DNA of 15,160 bases from Paracoccaceae bacterium (GTDB lineage: Bacteria; Pseudomonadota; Alphaproteobacteria; Rhodobacterales; Rhodobacteraceae), in contig JAESRD010000269.1 in assembly GCA_016764835.1 (NCBI GenBank), positions 1-15,160 of the forward strand, written 5' to 3'. The notes under the pieces are model-generated. The model was given only the letters and a program-made list of their open reading frames with translations. It was not told where the DNA came from and made no database searches. This document shows positions 1-6,595 of the stretch, one piece after another. Position 1 is the stretch's first letter. Each line of letters begins with the position of its first letter. The position numbers and the translations under genes were made by a program.

Positions 1-926
1 CCGGTGACCCAGCCAACATCAGCCGAGCACCAGAACACGTCGCCTTCATGGTAGTCGAAGGTATATTTATGGGTCATTGCCGCATAGACAAGATAGCCGC
101 CGCTGGAGTGAACCACGCCCTTTGGCTGGCCGGTTGAGCCGGATGTATACAGGATGAACAGCGGGTCTTCAGCATTGACCTCAGCCGGGGTGCAATAGGT
201 CGATGCGCGTTTTGCCATGGCATGGTAATCATGATCGCGTGAGGTCCATGTGGTCTGGCCACCAGTGCGCTTAACCACCAAACATTGCACATCATCATTG
301 CAGTGTAGCAGGGCGGCGTCGGCGTTTGACTTCAGCGGTGTGCTGCGGCCGCCGCGCGGGGCGTGGTCAGCCGTGATCACCACTTTTGCGCCACAGCCGT
401 TGATCCGCGAGCCGAGTGCATCAGCCGAGAAACCAGCGAACACGATCGAATGGATAGCACCAATCCGGGCGCAGGCCAGCATCGCGTAAGCGGCTTCTGG
501 GATCATTGGCATATAGAGAATGACCCGGTCACCCTTGCCCACGCCAAGATCTTTGAGCACATTTGCCATGCGGCAAGTCTGCTCAAACAGCTCATTATAG
601 GTGATATGCAGGGCTTCCTCATCCGGGCTGTCAGGCTCCCAGATGATCGCGGTTTGTGTGCCGCGCTCCACCAGATGACGGTCAATGCAATTGGCCGAGA
701 CATTCAGCGTGCCGTCCTCGTACCACTTGATAGAGACTTGGCCGAGGGTGAAGTCAGCGTTCTTCACCTTGGTGAACGGTTTGATCCAGTCAATACGGCG
801 GCCTTCTTCGCCCCAAAACGCATCAGGGTCGGCCATAGAGGCGGCATACATTTCATCATATTTGGCTTTGTCGGCATGGGCATTGGCGACAAGGTCGGCT
901 GAGGGCGGATAGATTTTACCAGTCAT
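1..926 (-). CDS. acsA: Acetyl-CoA synthetase, N-terminal part (cut by window edge)
   Basis: Reading the minus strand from the ATG at 924-926 gives 308 codons with no stop, running off the left edge at an in-frame Asp-Val-Gly-Trp-Val-Thr-Gly. The enzyme makes acetyl-CoA from acetate, ATP and CoA in two steps through acetyl-AMP. The N-terminal segment ([25 protein letters not shown]) is typical of Acs. The AMP-binding P-loop [12 protein letters not shown] lies at about residues 259-270, where Acs proteins carry it, and is followed by [18 protein letters not shown] ribosome site sits just before the start. The gene begins 45 bases after livF and is the last visible gene of the transporter operon, which suggests that the importer supplies an acid for CoA activation. 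The C-terminal domain with the acetylatable lysine is outside the window. Propionyl-CoA synthetase is a possible alternative, but the close Acs-like sequence favours acetate. Confidence 0.95.
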   Translation of the reverse strand, partial: MTGKIYPPSADLVANAHADKAKYDEMYAASMADPDAFWGEEGRRIDWIKPFTKVKNADFTLGQVSIKWYEDGTLNVSANCIDRHLVERGTQTAIIWEPDSPDEEALHITYNELFEQTCRMANVLKDLGVGKGDRVILYMPMIPEAAYAMLACARIGAIHSIVFAGFSADALGSRINGCGAKVVITADHAPRGGRSTPLKSNADAALLHCNDDVQCLVVKRTGGQTTWTSRDHDYHAMAKRASTYCTPAEVNAEDPLFILYTSGSTGQPKGVVHSSGGYLVYAAMTHKYTFDYHEGDVFWCSADVGWVT

Positions 927-971
927 GGCACTCTCCTAATTTGTGGAGCTTTATATCGAAATAGGGGCGGG

Positions 972-1727
972 TTAGATCGCGAGATATTGTTCCCGCAACT
1001 CTTTGTTTTCAAGCACTTCCGAGGCCGCGCCATCAAACACAACAGAGCCAGTATCAAGGATAACCGCCCGGTCAGCAAGTTTGAGCGCCGCAACCGCGTT
1101 TTGCTCAACAATTACCGTGGTGATGCCTTGGTCGCGGATGATGTTCAGGGTCTTGGCGATCTCTTGCACAACAACCGGGGCCAAGCCTTCGTAAGGCTCA
1201 TCGAGCAGCAGTACTTTGATGTCGCGCACCAAGGCGCGGGCAATGGCCAGCATTTGCTGCTCGCCACCAGACAGGGTGACGCCGTCTTGCTTGCGCCGCT
1301 CTTTGAGTCGCGGAAACAGCTCGTAAACCCGCTCGATCGACCAGCCAAGTGGCGGCACGATGCGCGCCAGCTGCAGGTTTTCCTCAACCGTTAGCCCGGC
1401 AATGATGCACCGATCTTCCGGCACCAATTGGATACCGGCAACCGCCGCCTGATGTGACTTCATCTCATGCAGGGGCTGGTGGTCGAGCCAGATCTCACCG
1501 TGGTGAATGGCCGGGTTATCCATCCGGGCAATCGCCCGCAAGGTTGAGGTTTTGCCAGCGCCATTACGGCCCAGCAATGCTAAAATCTCGCCTTCATGAA
1601 TATCAAAGCTGACACCTTGGACGATATAACTTTCACCGTAATAGGCCTTGATGTCCCAAACGCTCAGATATTTGCGATGGGTTGCAGCATTATTGACGTT
1701 TTTGTCAAATGTGGCTGTTTCACTCAT
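972..1727 (-). CDS. livF: HAAT-family ABC transporter ATPase, LivF type
   Basis: This is a 251-residue ATPase subunit of a branched-chain-amino-acid-type (HAAT) importer, acting at the inner face of the membrane with LivG to power LivH/LivM. Motifs are complete: Walker A GRNGAGKT at residues 53-60 (Lys59), Q-loop Gln100, signature LSGGEQQ from Leu152, and Walker B VLLLDEP at 172-178 with catalytic Glu177. The usual H-loop His is Gln/Asn-like (VEQNA), as in LivF proteins generally, so it is not a defect. Length is slightly above the usual ~235 because of an N-terminal leader of about 20 residues before YLSVWDIKAYYG. An AAAGG ribosome site lies about nine bases before the ATG. It sits 45 bases after livG and 45 before acsA. 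Family is certain; the transported substrate is not, and the acsA neighbour hints at something other than an amino acid. Confidence 0.93.
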   Translation of the reverse strand: MSETATFDKNVNNAATHRKYLSVWDIKAYYGESYIVQGVSFDIHEGEILALLGRNGAGKTSTLRAIARMDNPAIHHGEIWLDHQPLHEMKSHQAAVAGIQLVPEDRCIIAGLTVEENLQLARIVPPLGWSIERVYELFPRLKERRKQDGVTLSGGEQQMLAIARALVRDIKVLLLDEPYEGLAPVVVQEIAKTLNIIRDQGITTVIVEQNAVAALKLADRAVILDTGSVVFDGAASEVLENKELREQYLAI

Positions 1728-1772
1728 GTCGCTAACCTTTCAATTGCTGTGTTTTCTCTCAAAAACAACAGC

Positions 1773-2531
1773 TTAAACCTCTGCTTCGCCCAAATACGCT
1801 TCGCGGACCTTAGGGTGGCCTTTGATATTATCTGGCGTATCTTCAACCAATGGCGTGCCTTGTGCCAACACCGTGATCCGCTCGGCCAAGGAGAAAACAA
1901 CATGCATGTCATGCTCGATAATGACGATGGTAATGTCGCGCTTCTCTTTGATATCTTTGAGCAGGTCGATGGTGTTATTGGTATCGGCCCGGGCCATACC
2001 GGCTGTTGGCTCATCGAGCAGCAACAGCTTGGGCTCTTGCACCAAACACATTGCCATTTCCAGCCGCCGCTTGTCGCCCCGGCTGAGCGAACCAGCATGC
2101 GCGTCACGCTTATCTAGCATGTCGACATCTTCAAGGATCTTGTCGGCGGTTTCAATAATACCGGTTTCTTGCGCCACACGTTCAAATGCATGCATCCGAA
2201 ACGCGCCATCACGTTTGGCAAAACAAGGGATCATCACATTTTCAAGAACCGTCAGATCGGTGAATATCTCGGGGGTTTGAAACACCCGGCTAATTCCCAT
2301 CTGATTGATCTCATGCGGTTTGCGCCCCAGCACAGAATTGCCATTAAACATAACCGAGCCACTATCGGGGATCAGCTTGCCAACCAGGCAGTTGAGCAAG
2401 GTTGATTCACCAGCCCCGTTGGGGCCGATAATCGCGTGGACTGTGTTTTCCTGAATTGACAGGTTCACATCTGACAGCGCCTTGAGGCCGCCAAAGCGCT
2501 TGTTGACGCCTTTTACTTCGAGAATGCCCAT
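1773..2531 (-). CDS. livG: HAAT-family ABC transporter ATPase, LivG type, with altered Walker A
   Basis: This is the second ATPase of the importer, 252 residues from the ATG at 2529-2531. That start is chosen because AGAGGAG precedes it and the conserved LivG N-terminus (ILEVKGVNKRFGGLKAL) follows; a longer frame back to 2669 only overlaps livM. Q-loop Gln85, signature LSRGDKR (149-155), Walker B LLLLDEP with Asp173/Glu174 and H-loop His207 are all present. The Walker A is GPNGAGEST: codon 42 is GAA (Glu) where virtually every ABC ATPase has Lys. The change from AAA is a single base. Lys42 would contact the ATP phosphates, so this subunit as read should bind or hydrolyse ATP poorly. Everything else looks intact, which argues for a recent mutation, a population variant or a sequence error over long decay. 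It starts 13 bases after livM. Confidence 0.92.
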   Translation of the reverse strand: MGILEVKGVNKRFGGLKALSDVNLSIQENTVHAIIGPNGAGESTLLNCLVGKLIPDSGSVMFNGNSVLGRKPHEINQMGISRVFQTPEIFTDLTVLENVMIPCFAKRDGAFRMHAFERVAQETGIIETADKILEDVDMLDKRDAHAGSLSRGDKRRLEMAMCLVQEPKLLLLDEPTAGMARADTNNTIDLLKDIKEKRDITIVIIEHDMHVVFSLAERITVLAQGTPLVEDTPDNIKGHPKVREAYLGEAEV

Positions 2532-2544
2532 AATCTCAGCTCCT

Positions 2545-3753
2545 CTATTCGGCAGGATTGGTTGAGGCCGGATTGGCCATGTCATCATCGTCATCGGTTT
2601 TCTTGCCGGAGAACCGCTTCGATATGCGCTGCCCGGCTTCAACAAGCCCGCCCGGCAAGAAGGAGACAACCAGCATGAACATCAGGCCCAGTGTCAGGTG
2701 CCAGCCTTCGCCAACGAACTTAGAGGTGAACCAGACCAGAATGTTGTCAACGCCGTCAGGCATCCAGTTGAACCAGCCATGCAGCACGGTCTCGTTGATC
2801 TTGGAGAAGATGTTCTCACAATATTTGATGAAACCAGCGCCAAGGACAGGGCCCATAAGCGTGCCAGCACCGCCAAGCACGGTCATCAGAACCACCTCAC
2901 CAGAGGCTGTCCACTGCATCCGCTCCGCACCAGCAAGCGGGTCCATGGCGGCCAAGAGGCCCCCGGCCAGCCCAGCATACATGCCAGAGATAACGAACAC
3001 GGCCAGCGTATAGGGACGGGTGCTAATACCGGTATAGTTGAGCCGGTGATTGTTAGACTTTACCGCCCGCAAGATCAGCCCAAACGGGGAGCGGAAGATA
3101 CGCAGCGAGATGTAGAAGCCGATAATCGCGACAATGGCGCAGAAATAGTAGCCGATATTGATGGTGAAGTCCCAGGCGCCAAGATTAAGGTTCCAGCTTT
3201 GGTTCATGTTGAGGCCAAAGAAAGTTGGCACTGGCAGGGAGTTGCTCTCTCTTACCGCATCAAGAATGCGCGGATCAGACAGGTTCAGCTGTAGCCCGGT
3301 CTCACCATTGGTGATTGGGGTGAACACCGAATAGGCCAGTCTGTACGACATTTCTGCAAAAGCCAGCGTCAGGATCGAGAAGTAGATGCCGGACCGTCGC
3401 AGCGAGATGAAGCCAATGACCAGCGCGAACAGGCCAGCAACGATAGTGGCCAGAATGACAGCGGGGATAACATTCATGCTCAGGAGCTTAAACATCCAAA
3501 CGGCGGCGTAAGAACCGACACCCAAGAAGGCCGCATGGCCAAAAGAGAGGTAGCCGGTCAGGCCGAAGAGCAAGTTAAAGCCAATGGCCATAAGCCCGTA
3601 GATGGCGAAGCGTTGCATCAGCGCCGGGTAGCCCGCATTGAACTGTGCCAATGCGCTGTCAGTTGGGAAGGGGTTGAGCAAGATCGGGGTGAGCAATGTC
3701 AGCGCGATCACGATCAGAAGGAAGCGGGTATCTTTTTTGCCGAGATTCAACAT
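2545..3753 (-). CDS. livM: HAAT-family ABC transporter permease, LivM type
   Basis: This is an integral membrane permease of 402 residues, partner of LivH in forming the channel. The hallmark LivM stretch [32 protein letters not shown] is near residues 54-86, followed by several hydrophobic helices and the conserved [16 protein letters not shown] loop that contacts the ATPases. A segment between the helices (about residues 148-190, [17 protein letters not shown] and on) fits a periplasmic loop. The C-terminus carries an unusual charged tail ([24 protein letters not shown]), presumably cytoplasmic. The start codon follows the livH stop by only three bases, and its GGAGGATT ribosome site lies inside the end of livH, so the two permeases are probably translationally coupled. 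Length is within the upper range for LivM. Substrate is unknown. Confidence 0.93.
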   Translation of the reverse strand: MLNLGKKDTRFLLIVIALTLLTPILLNPFPTDSALAQFNAGYPALMQRFAIYGLMAIGFNLLFGLTGYLSFGHAAFLGVGSYAAVWMFKLLSMNVIPAVILATIVAGLFALVIGFISLRRSGIYFSILTLAFAEMSYRLAYSVFTPITNGETGLQLNLSDPRILDAVRESNSLPVPTFFGLNMNQSWNLNLGAWDFTINIGYYFCAIVAIIGFYISLRIFRSPFGLILRAVKSNNHRLNYTGISTRPYTLAVFVISGMYAGLAGGLLAAMDPLAGAERMQWTASGEVVLMTVLGGAGTLMGPVLGAGFIKYCENIFSKINETVLHGWFNWMPDGVDNILVWFTSKFVGEGWHLTLGLMFMLVVSFLPGGLVEAGQRISKRFSGKKTDDDDDMANPASTNPAE

Positions 3754-3756
3754 GGC

Positions 3757-4788
3757 TTAATCCTCCATTACGCCTTTGCGGCCCATCAGGCCACGTGGAC
3801 GGGTCAGCAAAATGATGATTGCTACGAGATAGATCACGATTTGGTCGATGCCGGGGATGATCGCTTTGACCTCATTCATTGAGGCGAAACTTTGCAACAC
3901 ACCGAGCAGGAAGCCGGCCATGACGGCGCCAGGCAAAGAGCCCATGCCGCCAACAACGACCACAACAAAGCTAAGCACCAGAAAGTCCATGCCCATATGA
4001 AAGTTGGGCGACAGGATTGGCGTATACATGACCCCGGCCAGACCGGCGACAGCCGCCGCAAGACCGAACATAAAGGTAAAGCGTTTGTCGATGTCGATGC
4101 CCAACAGGCCCACTGTTTCGCGGTCTGCCATGCCAGCACGCACGACCATGCCGAATGTGGTGAACCTGAGGAAGGCGAAGACACAGCTGATAACCAGTGC
4201 CGAGAAGCCGAAGTAGATCAACCGCCAGTAAGGGTAGACGATCGCGTTGACTTTATAGCCAAACCAAACCCCGATATCCAAGCTGCCCTGATAAGCATCA
4301 GGCGCTGGTGTCGGGATAGGGTTGGCACCAAAGTTGGCTTTGATCACTTCCTGCAGAACAATTGCCAGACCAAAGGTCACGAGGATCTGGTCAGCATGGG
4401 GCCGGTCATAGAAATGCTTGATCAAGCCGCGTTCCATTATGTAGCCGACCGCGAACATAATGGGGATAGAGAACAAGATCGCCAGCGGAACCGACCAGTC
4501 AATAATGGATTGGCCTACCTCCGTGCCAAACCATTTTTCGAGATAGGGCGTGAGCACCACAAGCGGTTGGCCCAAAAAGTCTGTGCGTGTCGGATCAATT
4601 GTCTCGTAACTGATGCTCAACAGTCGCTGCAACGTGACCGAGCAAAACGCCCCGATCATAAACAGCGCCCCGTGGGCAAAGTTGACAACACCCAGCGTGC
4701 CGAAAATAAGCGTCAGCCCTAGCGCGATAAGCGCATAGGCGGCGCCCTTGTCCAGCCCGTTCAGGATTTGAAGGATGATAGATTCCAT
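3757..4788 (-). CDS. livH: HAAT-family ABC transporter permease, LivH type
   Basis: This is an integral membrane permease of 343 residues. The signature LGLTLIFGTLGVVNFAHGALFMIGAF is at about residues 23-48, and the ATPase-contact region VVVVGGMGSLPGAVMAGFLLGVLQSF is near the C-terminus. It is about 40-50 residues longer than typical E. coli-type LivH. The extra length is mostly a polar insertion after the second helix (about residues 57-95, LSISYETIDPTRTDFLGQP and on), which should face the periplasm. GAGGTGGGG precedes the ATG. It is the first permease gene, 238 bases behind the binding-protein gene. That gap is filled with hairpins that probably set the ratio of binding protein to membrane subunits. 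The family assignment is secure from the sequence; substrate is not. Confidence 0.93.
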   Translation of the reverse strand: MESIILQILNGLDKGAAYALIALGLTLIFGTLGVVNFAHGALFMIGAFCSVTLQRLLSISYETIDPTRTDFLGQPLVVLTPYLEKWFGTEVGQSIIDWSVPLAILFSIPIMFAVGYIMERGLIKHFYDRPHADQILVTFGLAIVLQEVIKANFGANPIPTPAPDAYQGSLDIGVWFGYKVNAIVYPYWRLIYFGFSALVISCVFAFLRFTTFGMVVRAGMADRETVGLLGIDIDKRFTFMFGLAAAVAGLAGVMYTPILSPNFHMGMDFLVLSFVVVVVGGMGSLPGAVMAGFLLGVLQSFASMNEVKAIIPGIDQIVIYLVAIIILLTRPRGLMGRKGVMED

Positions 4789-4826
4789 GGCCCCACCTCA
4801 ATGCGATTTGTACAGTCAAAATTATT

Positions 4827-4847
4827 CTGCCAGAATAGCTCTGGCAG
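4827..4847 (-). terminator. Hairpin just upstream of livH, terminator-like
   Basis: An inverted repeat has arms CTGCCAGA (4827-4834) and TCTGGCAG (4840-4847) with a five-base loop. On the minus strand the stem is followed by AATAATTTTGAC, which is only moderately T-rich. It lies in the binding-protein/livH gap, about 40 bases before the livH start, and could be a partial terminator or RNA-processing element that reduces read-through into the permease genes. The stem is seen directly; the function is inferred. Confidence 0.4.
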
Positions 4848-4883
4848 TTTGCTTGCGCAAATCAGGTTCTGTTAGCTTGGTCT

Positions 4884-4977
4884 TGCCCCAGAGGGGCAGG
4901 TTGTAAATGCCCCCCAGAGGGGCAGCTTCTCAAAGTACCCCAAAGGGGCAGATACTCAAAGCGCCCCATTTTGGGGG
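4884..4977. repeat. Four small CCCC/GGGG palindromes repeated every 26-27 bases
   Basis: Four short palindromes sit in tandem. Their arms are TGCCCC/GGGGCA around AGA (4884-4898), TGCCCC/GGGGCA around CCAGA (4908-4924), CCCC/GGGG around AAA (4938-4948), and CCCCA/TGGGG around TTT (4964-4976). Centres are 26-27 bases apart. The linkers are partly conserved: CTTTGAG-TA or -AA followed by a C-TGCCCC context on the minus strand in two units, degenerate in the third. Together with the neighbouring hairpin they fill the gap between binding-protein gene and livH. They may act as mRNA-stabilising or processing structures or as a phased protein-binding array. They do not look like CRISPR, being too short and with no unique spacers. 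Confidence 0.7.
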
Positions 4978-4986
4978 GTACGAGTG

Positions 4987-5012
4987 GTAGGGCGAACCGA
5001 AGCTCGCCCTAC
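4987..5012 (-). terminator. Strong UUCG-capped hairpin after the binding-protein gene
   Basis: Perfect nine-base arms (4987-4995 and 5004-5012) extend, in minus-strand RNA, through a G-U and a C-G pair to a UUCG tetraloop closed by C-G, one of the most stable RNA loops known. It starts 14 bases after the binding-protein stop codon. No T-run follows, so simple Rho-independent termination is unlikely. In ABC operons a hairpin at this place commonly protects the 3' end of the binding-protein mRNA and lowers expression of the downstream permeases, and that is the likely role here. Confidence 0.65.
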
Positions 5013-5026
5013 GCAAATCCGGCGGA

Positions 5027-6370
5027 TTATTCGCCGTTGTTGCAGTCGCCCAATGCGCCGCCAGCAAACATCGGATGATCAGGCGCGTAAGTGACCTGCT
5101 CAACTGGTGTTACTTCGACTATTTCCAGCGTGTCATATGCTGAAGTTGGGTTCTCGGCACCTTTCATAACCAGCACATCTTTGAAGCACTGGTGGTCATC
5201 AGCGCGGTAAAGCGTTGGACCATTGCCCATACCGTCAAATTCAAAGCCCTCAAGAGCTTCGGCAACGGCACATGGGTTGAAAGAACCTGCACGTGTAACA
5301 GCATCTGCATAAAGCAGGGTCTGTACGTAGCAAGTATGCGCGGAGTTGGACGGCGGTGTGCCGTACTTTTCACCAAAGGACTTAACGAAAGCGGCTGTGC
5401 CTTCGTCCTGAAGCTGCCAGTTCCAGTTCATGGAACCGTAAACGCCTTTGATGTTTTCACCAGCACCAGCTGCCATCAGCTCCGAATAGAGCGGAACGAT
5501 GATCTGGAAGTCGTTGCCGTTAACCTGCTTATCACGCAGACCGAATTGTACGGCCTGTGTCAGCGAGTTGATCATGTCCCCACCGTAGTGGTTCAGGATC
5601 AGCACATCAGCACCAGAGTTCAGCACTGGCGCAATGTAGGACGAGAAGTCACCAGCGCCAACAGGCGTCAGTACGTTCTCTACTGTTTCCCAGCCGATGG
5701 ACTCAGTCGCAGCTGCGATTGATTCCTGCTGTGTCCAGCCCCACGTATAGTCAGCCGTTAGGTGATACGCACGACGGTCGGAACCGTAAGCACTCTGAAG
5801 CACTGGGCCCAGAGCCGCGCCAGACATATAGCCGTTAAAGAAATGGCGGAAGCCATTGGCTTTTTTGTCTTTACCTGTGGTGTCGTTCGAGTGGGTCAGA
5901 CCGGCCATGAAGATAATGCCAGCTTCCTGACACAGACCCTGCACAGCAATAGCAACGCCCGAGGACGAGCCACCATTGATCATGATCACATTGTCTTTTT
6001 GGATCATGGATTGAGCAGAAGCACGGGCAACGTCAGACTTGGTCTGCGTGTCGCCAGTAACGAAGTTAACCTGCTTGCCCAAAATACCTGTGCCGTCCAG
6101 AACTTTGGACGAGAAGGTGGAGAGCATGCCGCCGTCACCGATACCGTTAAGGTGCTCGATAGCCAGCTCTTGAGCGCGCAGCTCGTCGATGCCTTCGTCA
6201 GCATACGGGCCAGATTGTGGCACGTTGAAGCCGATAGTGACGCTGTCACCCATTGGCTCATTTGTGTAAGCCGCGACAGATGAAGCGGTAAAGATTGTAG
6301 GAATAGCAAGGCCGGCGCTGGTGACAGCCCCTGTCTTGAGTACTCCACGACGCGAGATATTTTTCCGCAT
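5027..6370 (-). CDS. Tat-exported periplasmic binding protein of the HAAT transporter
   Basis: This is a 447-residue solute-binding protein of the Leu/Ile/Val-binding (Peripla_BP_6) superfamily, which captures the substrate in the periplasm for LivHMGF. The N-terminus is a Tat signal: twin arginines in SRRGVLK (residues 6-12), a hydrophobic stretch, and a probable AxA-type cleavage after Ala34. The mature start SVTIGFNVPQSGPYADEGIDEL is typical of the fold. Several cysteines occur in the mature part, including one near the C-terminus (GDCNNGE). Tat export suggests folding before secretion, which is unusual for this family since most members use Sec. GGGAGG precedes the ATG by about 11 bases, and a good promoter lies upstream (6451-6480). 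The gene heads the operon ending in acsA. I did not give a livK symbol because the ligand is unknown; a short carboxylic acid is a guess from context. Confidence 0.9.
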   Translation of the reverse strand: MRKNISRRGVLKTGAVTSAGLAIPTIFTASSVAAYTNEPMGDSVTIGFNVPQSGPYADEGIDELRAQELAIEHLNGIGDGGMLSTFSSKVLDGTGILGKQVNFVTGDTQTKSDVARASAQSMIQKDNVIMINGGSSSGVAIAVQGLCQEAGIIFMAGLTHSNDTTGKDKKANGFRHFFNGYMSGAALGPVLQSAYGSDRRAYHLTADYTWGWTQQESIAAATESIGWETVENVLTPVGAGDFSSYIAPVLNSGADVLILNHYGGDMINSLTQAVQFGLRDKQVNGNDFQIIVPLYSELMAAGAGENIKGVYGSMNWNWQLQDEGTAAFVKSFGEKYGTPPSNSAHTCYVQTLLYADAVTRAGSFNPCAVAEALEGFEFDGMGNGPTLYRADDHQCFKDVLVMKGAENPTSAYDTLEIVEVTPVEQVTYAPDHPMFAGGALGDCNNGE

Positions 6371-6450
6371 TGTTTGGTCTTCCTCCCTTTGAGCCGCAAC
6401 CTAGAGCCTCCTCGCCCCAAAGCTTGCGGGCACTTGTACAGTGCTGCGCT

Positions 6451-6480
6451 ATTATCACCGTGTTAATGAAAAGCGCTCAA
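6451..6480 (-). promoter_or_regulatory. Candidate sigma-70 promoter of the binding-protein/liv/acs operon
   Basis: On the minus strand TTGAGC (6475-6480) and GATAAT (6451-6456, five of six matches to TATAAT) are separated by 18 bases, about 80 bases before the binding-protein ATG. The -35 box coincides with the left arm of the inverted repeat at 6475-6502, so anything binding that repeat could block the promoter. This is prediction from sequence only. Confidence 0.5.
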
Positions 6481-6508
6481 CAAGGCGTTCTGATTGTTGA
6501 GCTTTTTT
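6475..6508 (+). terminator. Inverted repeat followed by six T in the divergent control region
   Basis: Arms GCTCAACA (6475-6482) and TGTTGAGC (6495-6502) enclose a 12-base loop and are followed on the plus strand by TTTTTT (6503-6508). This is the shape of an intrinsic terminator, yet it lies between two divergent genes where no upstream plus-strand transcript is visible. It may instead be an operator, or it may end transcripts started within the region. It overlaps the predicted -35 box of the leftward promoter. Confidence 0.45.
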
Positions 6509-6571
6509 GTAAAGACTTACACAAGGCAACCAGTTAATGTGTAAATATGTTTTCTCGCAGATGCAGAAAAC
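6506..6571. promoter_or_regulatory. Candidate operators upstream of the scfR-type gene
   Basis: TTTGTAAA (6506-6513), TTACACAA (6517-6524) and TGTAAA (6540-6545) are related octamer-like words. They resemble the TTTGCAAA half-sites reported for RamB/PccR-type regulators, differing by about one base. Just downstream is a 23-base inverted repeat with arms GTTTTCT (6549-6555) and AGAAAAC (6565-6571). These would suit autoregulation by the divergently encoded regulator and control of the transporter operon. The match to the family site is an inference from memory of the family, not a database comparison. Confidence 0.35.
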
Positions 6572-6595
6572 CTATGAAATCATTAGAGGTTTTAC

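Noticed and set aside
972..1727. LivF lacking the H-loop histidine as a defect
   Set aside because: LivF proteins normally have VEQN at this place, so it is a family trait.
2532..2669. Longer N-terminus for LivG
   Set aside because: The extra 46 codons overlap livM in another frame and have no homology-like pattern; the ATG at 2531 has a good ribosome site and the conserved LivG start.
3892..4722. Long plus-strand open frame (276 codons) opposite livH
   Set aside because: It is a His/Gln/Asp/Arg-rich antisense shadow of a clearly real membrane protein; no ribosome site or domain.
4884..4977. Possible CRISPR array in the repeated palindromes
   Set aside because: Repeats are only about 13-17 bases, the linkers are themselves similar to each other and about 10-13 bases long, and no cas gene is near.
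5027..6370. Urea-binding protein UrtA
   Set aside because: The N-terminal mature sequence does not match UrtA patterns, and no urease or urt-type gene order is seen.
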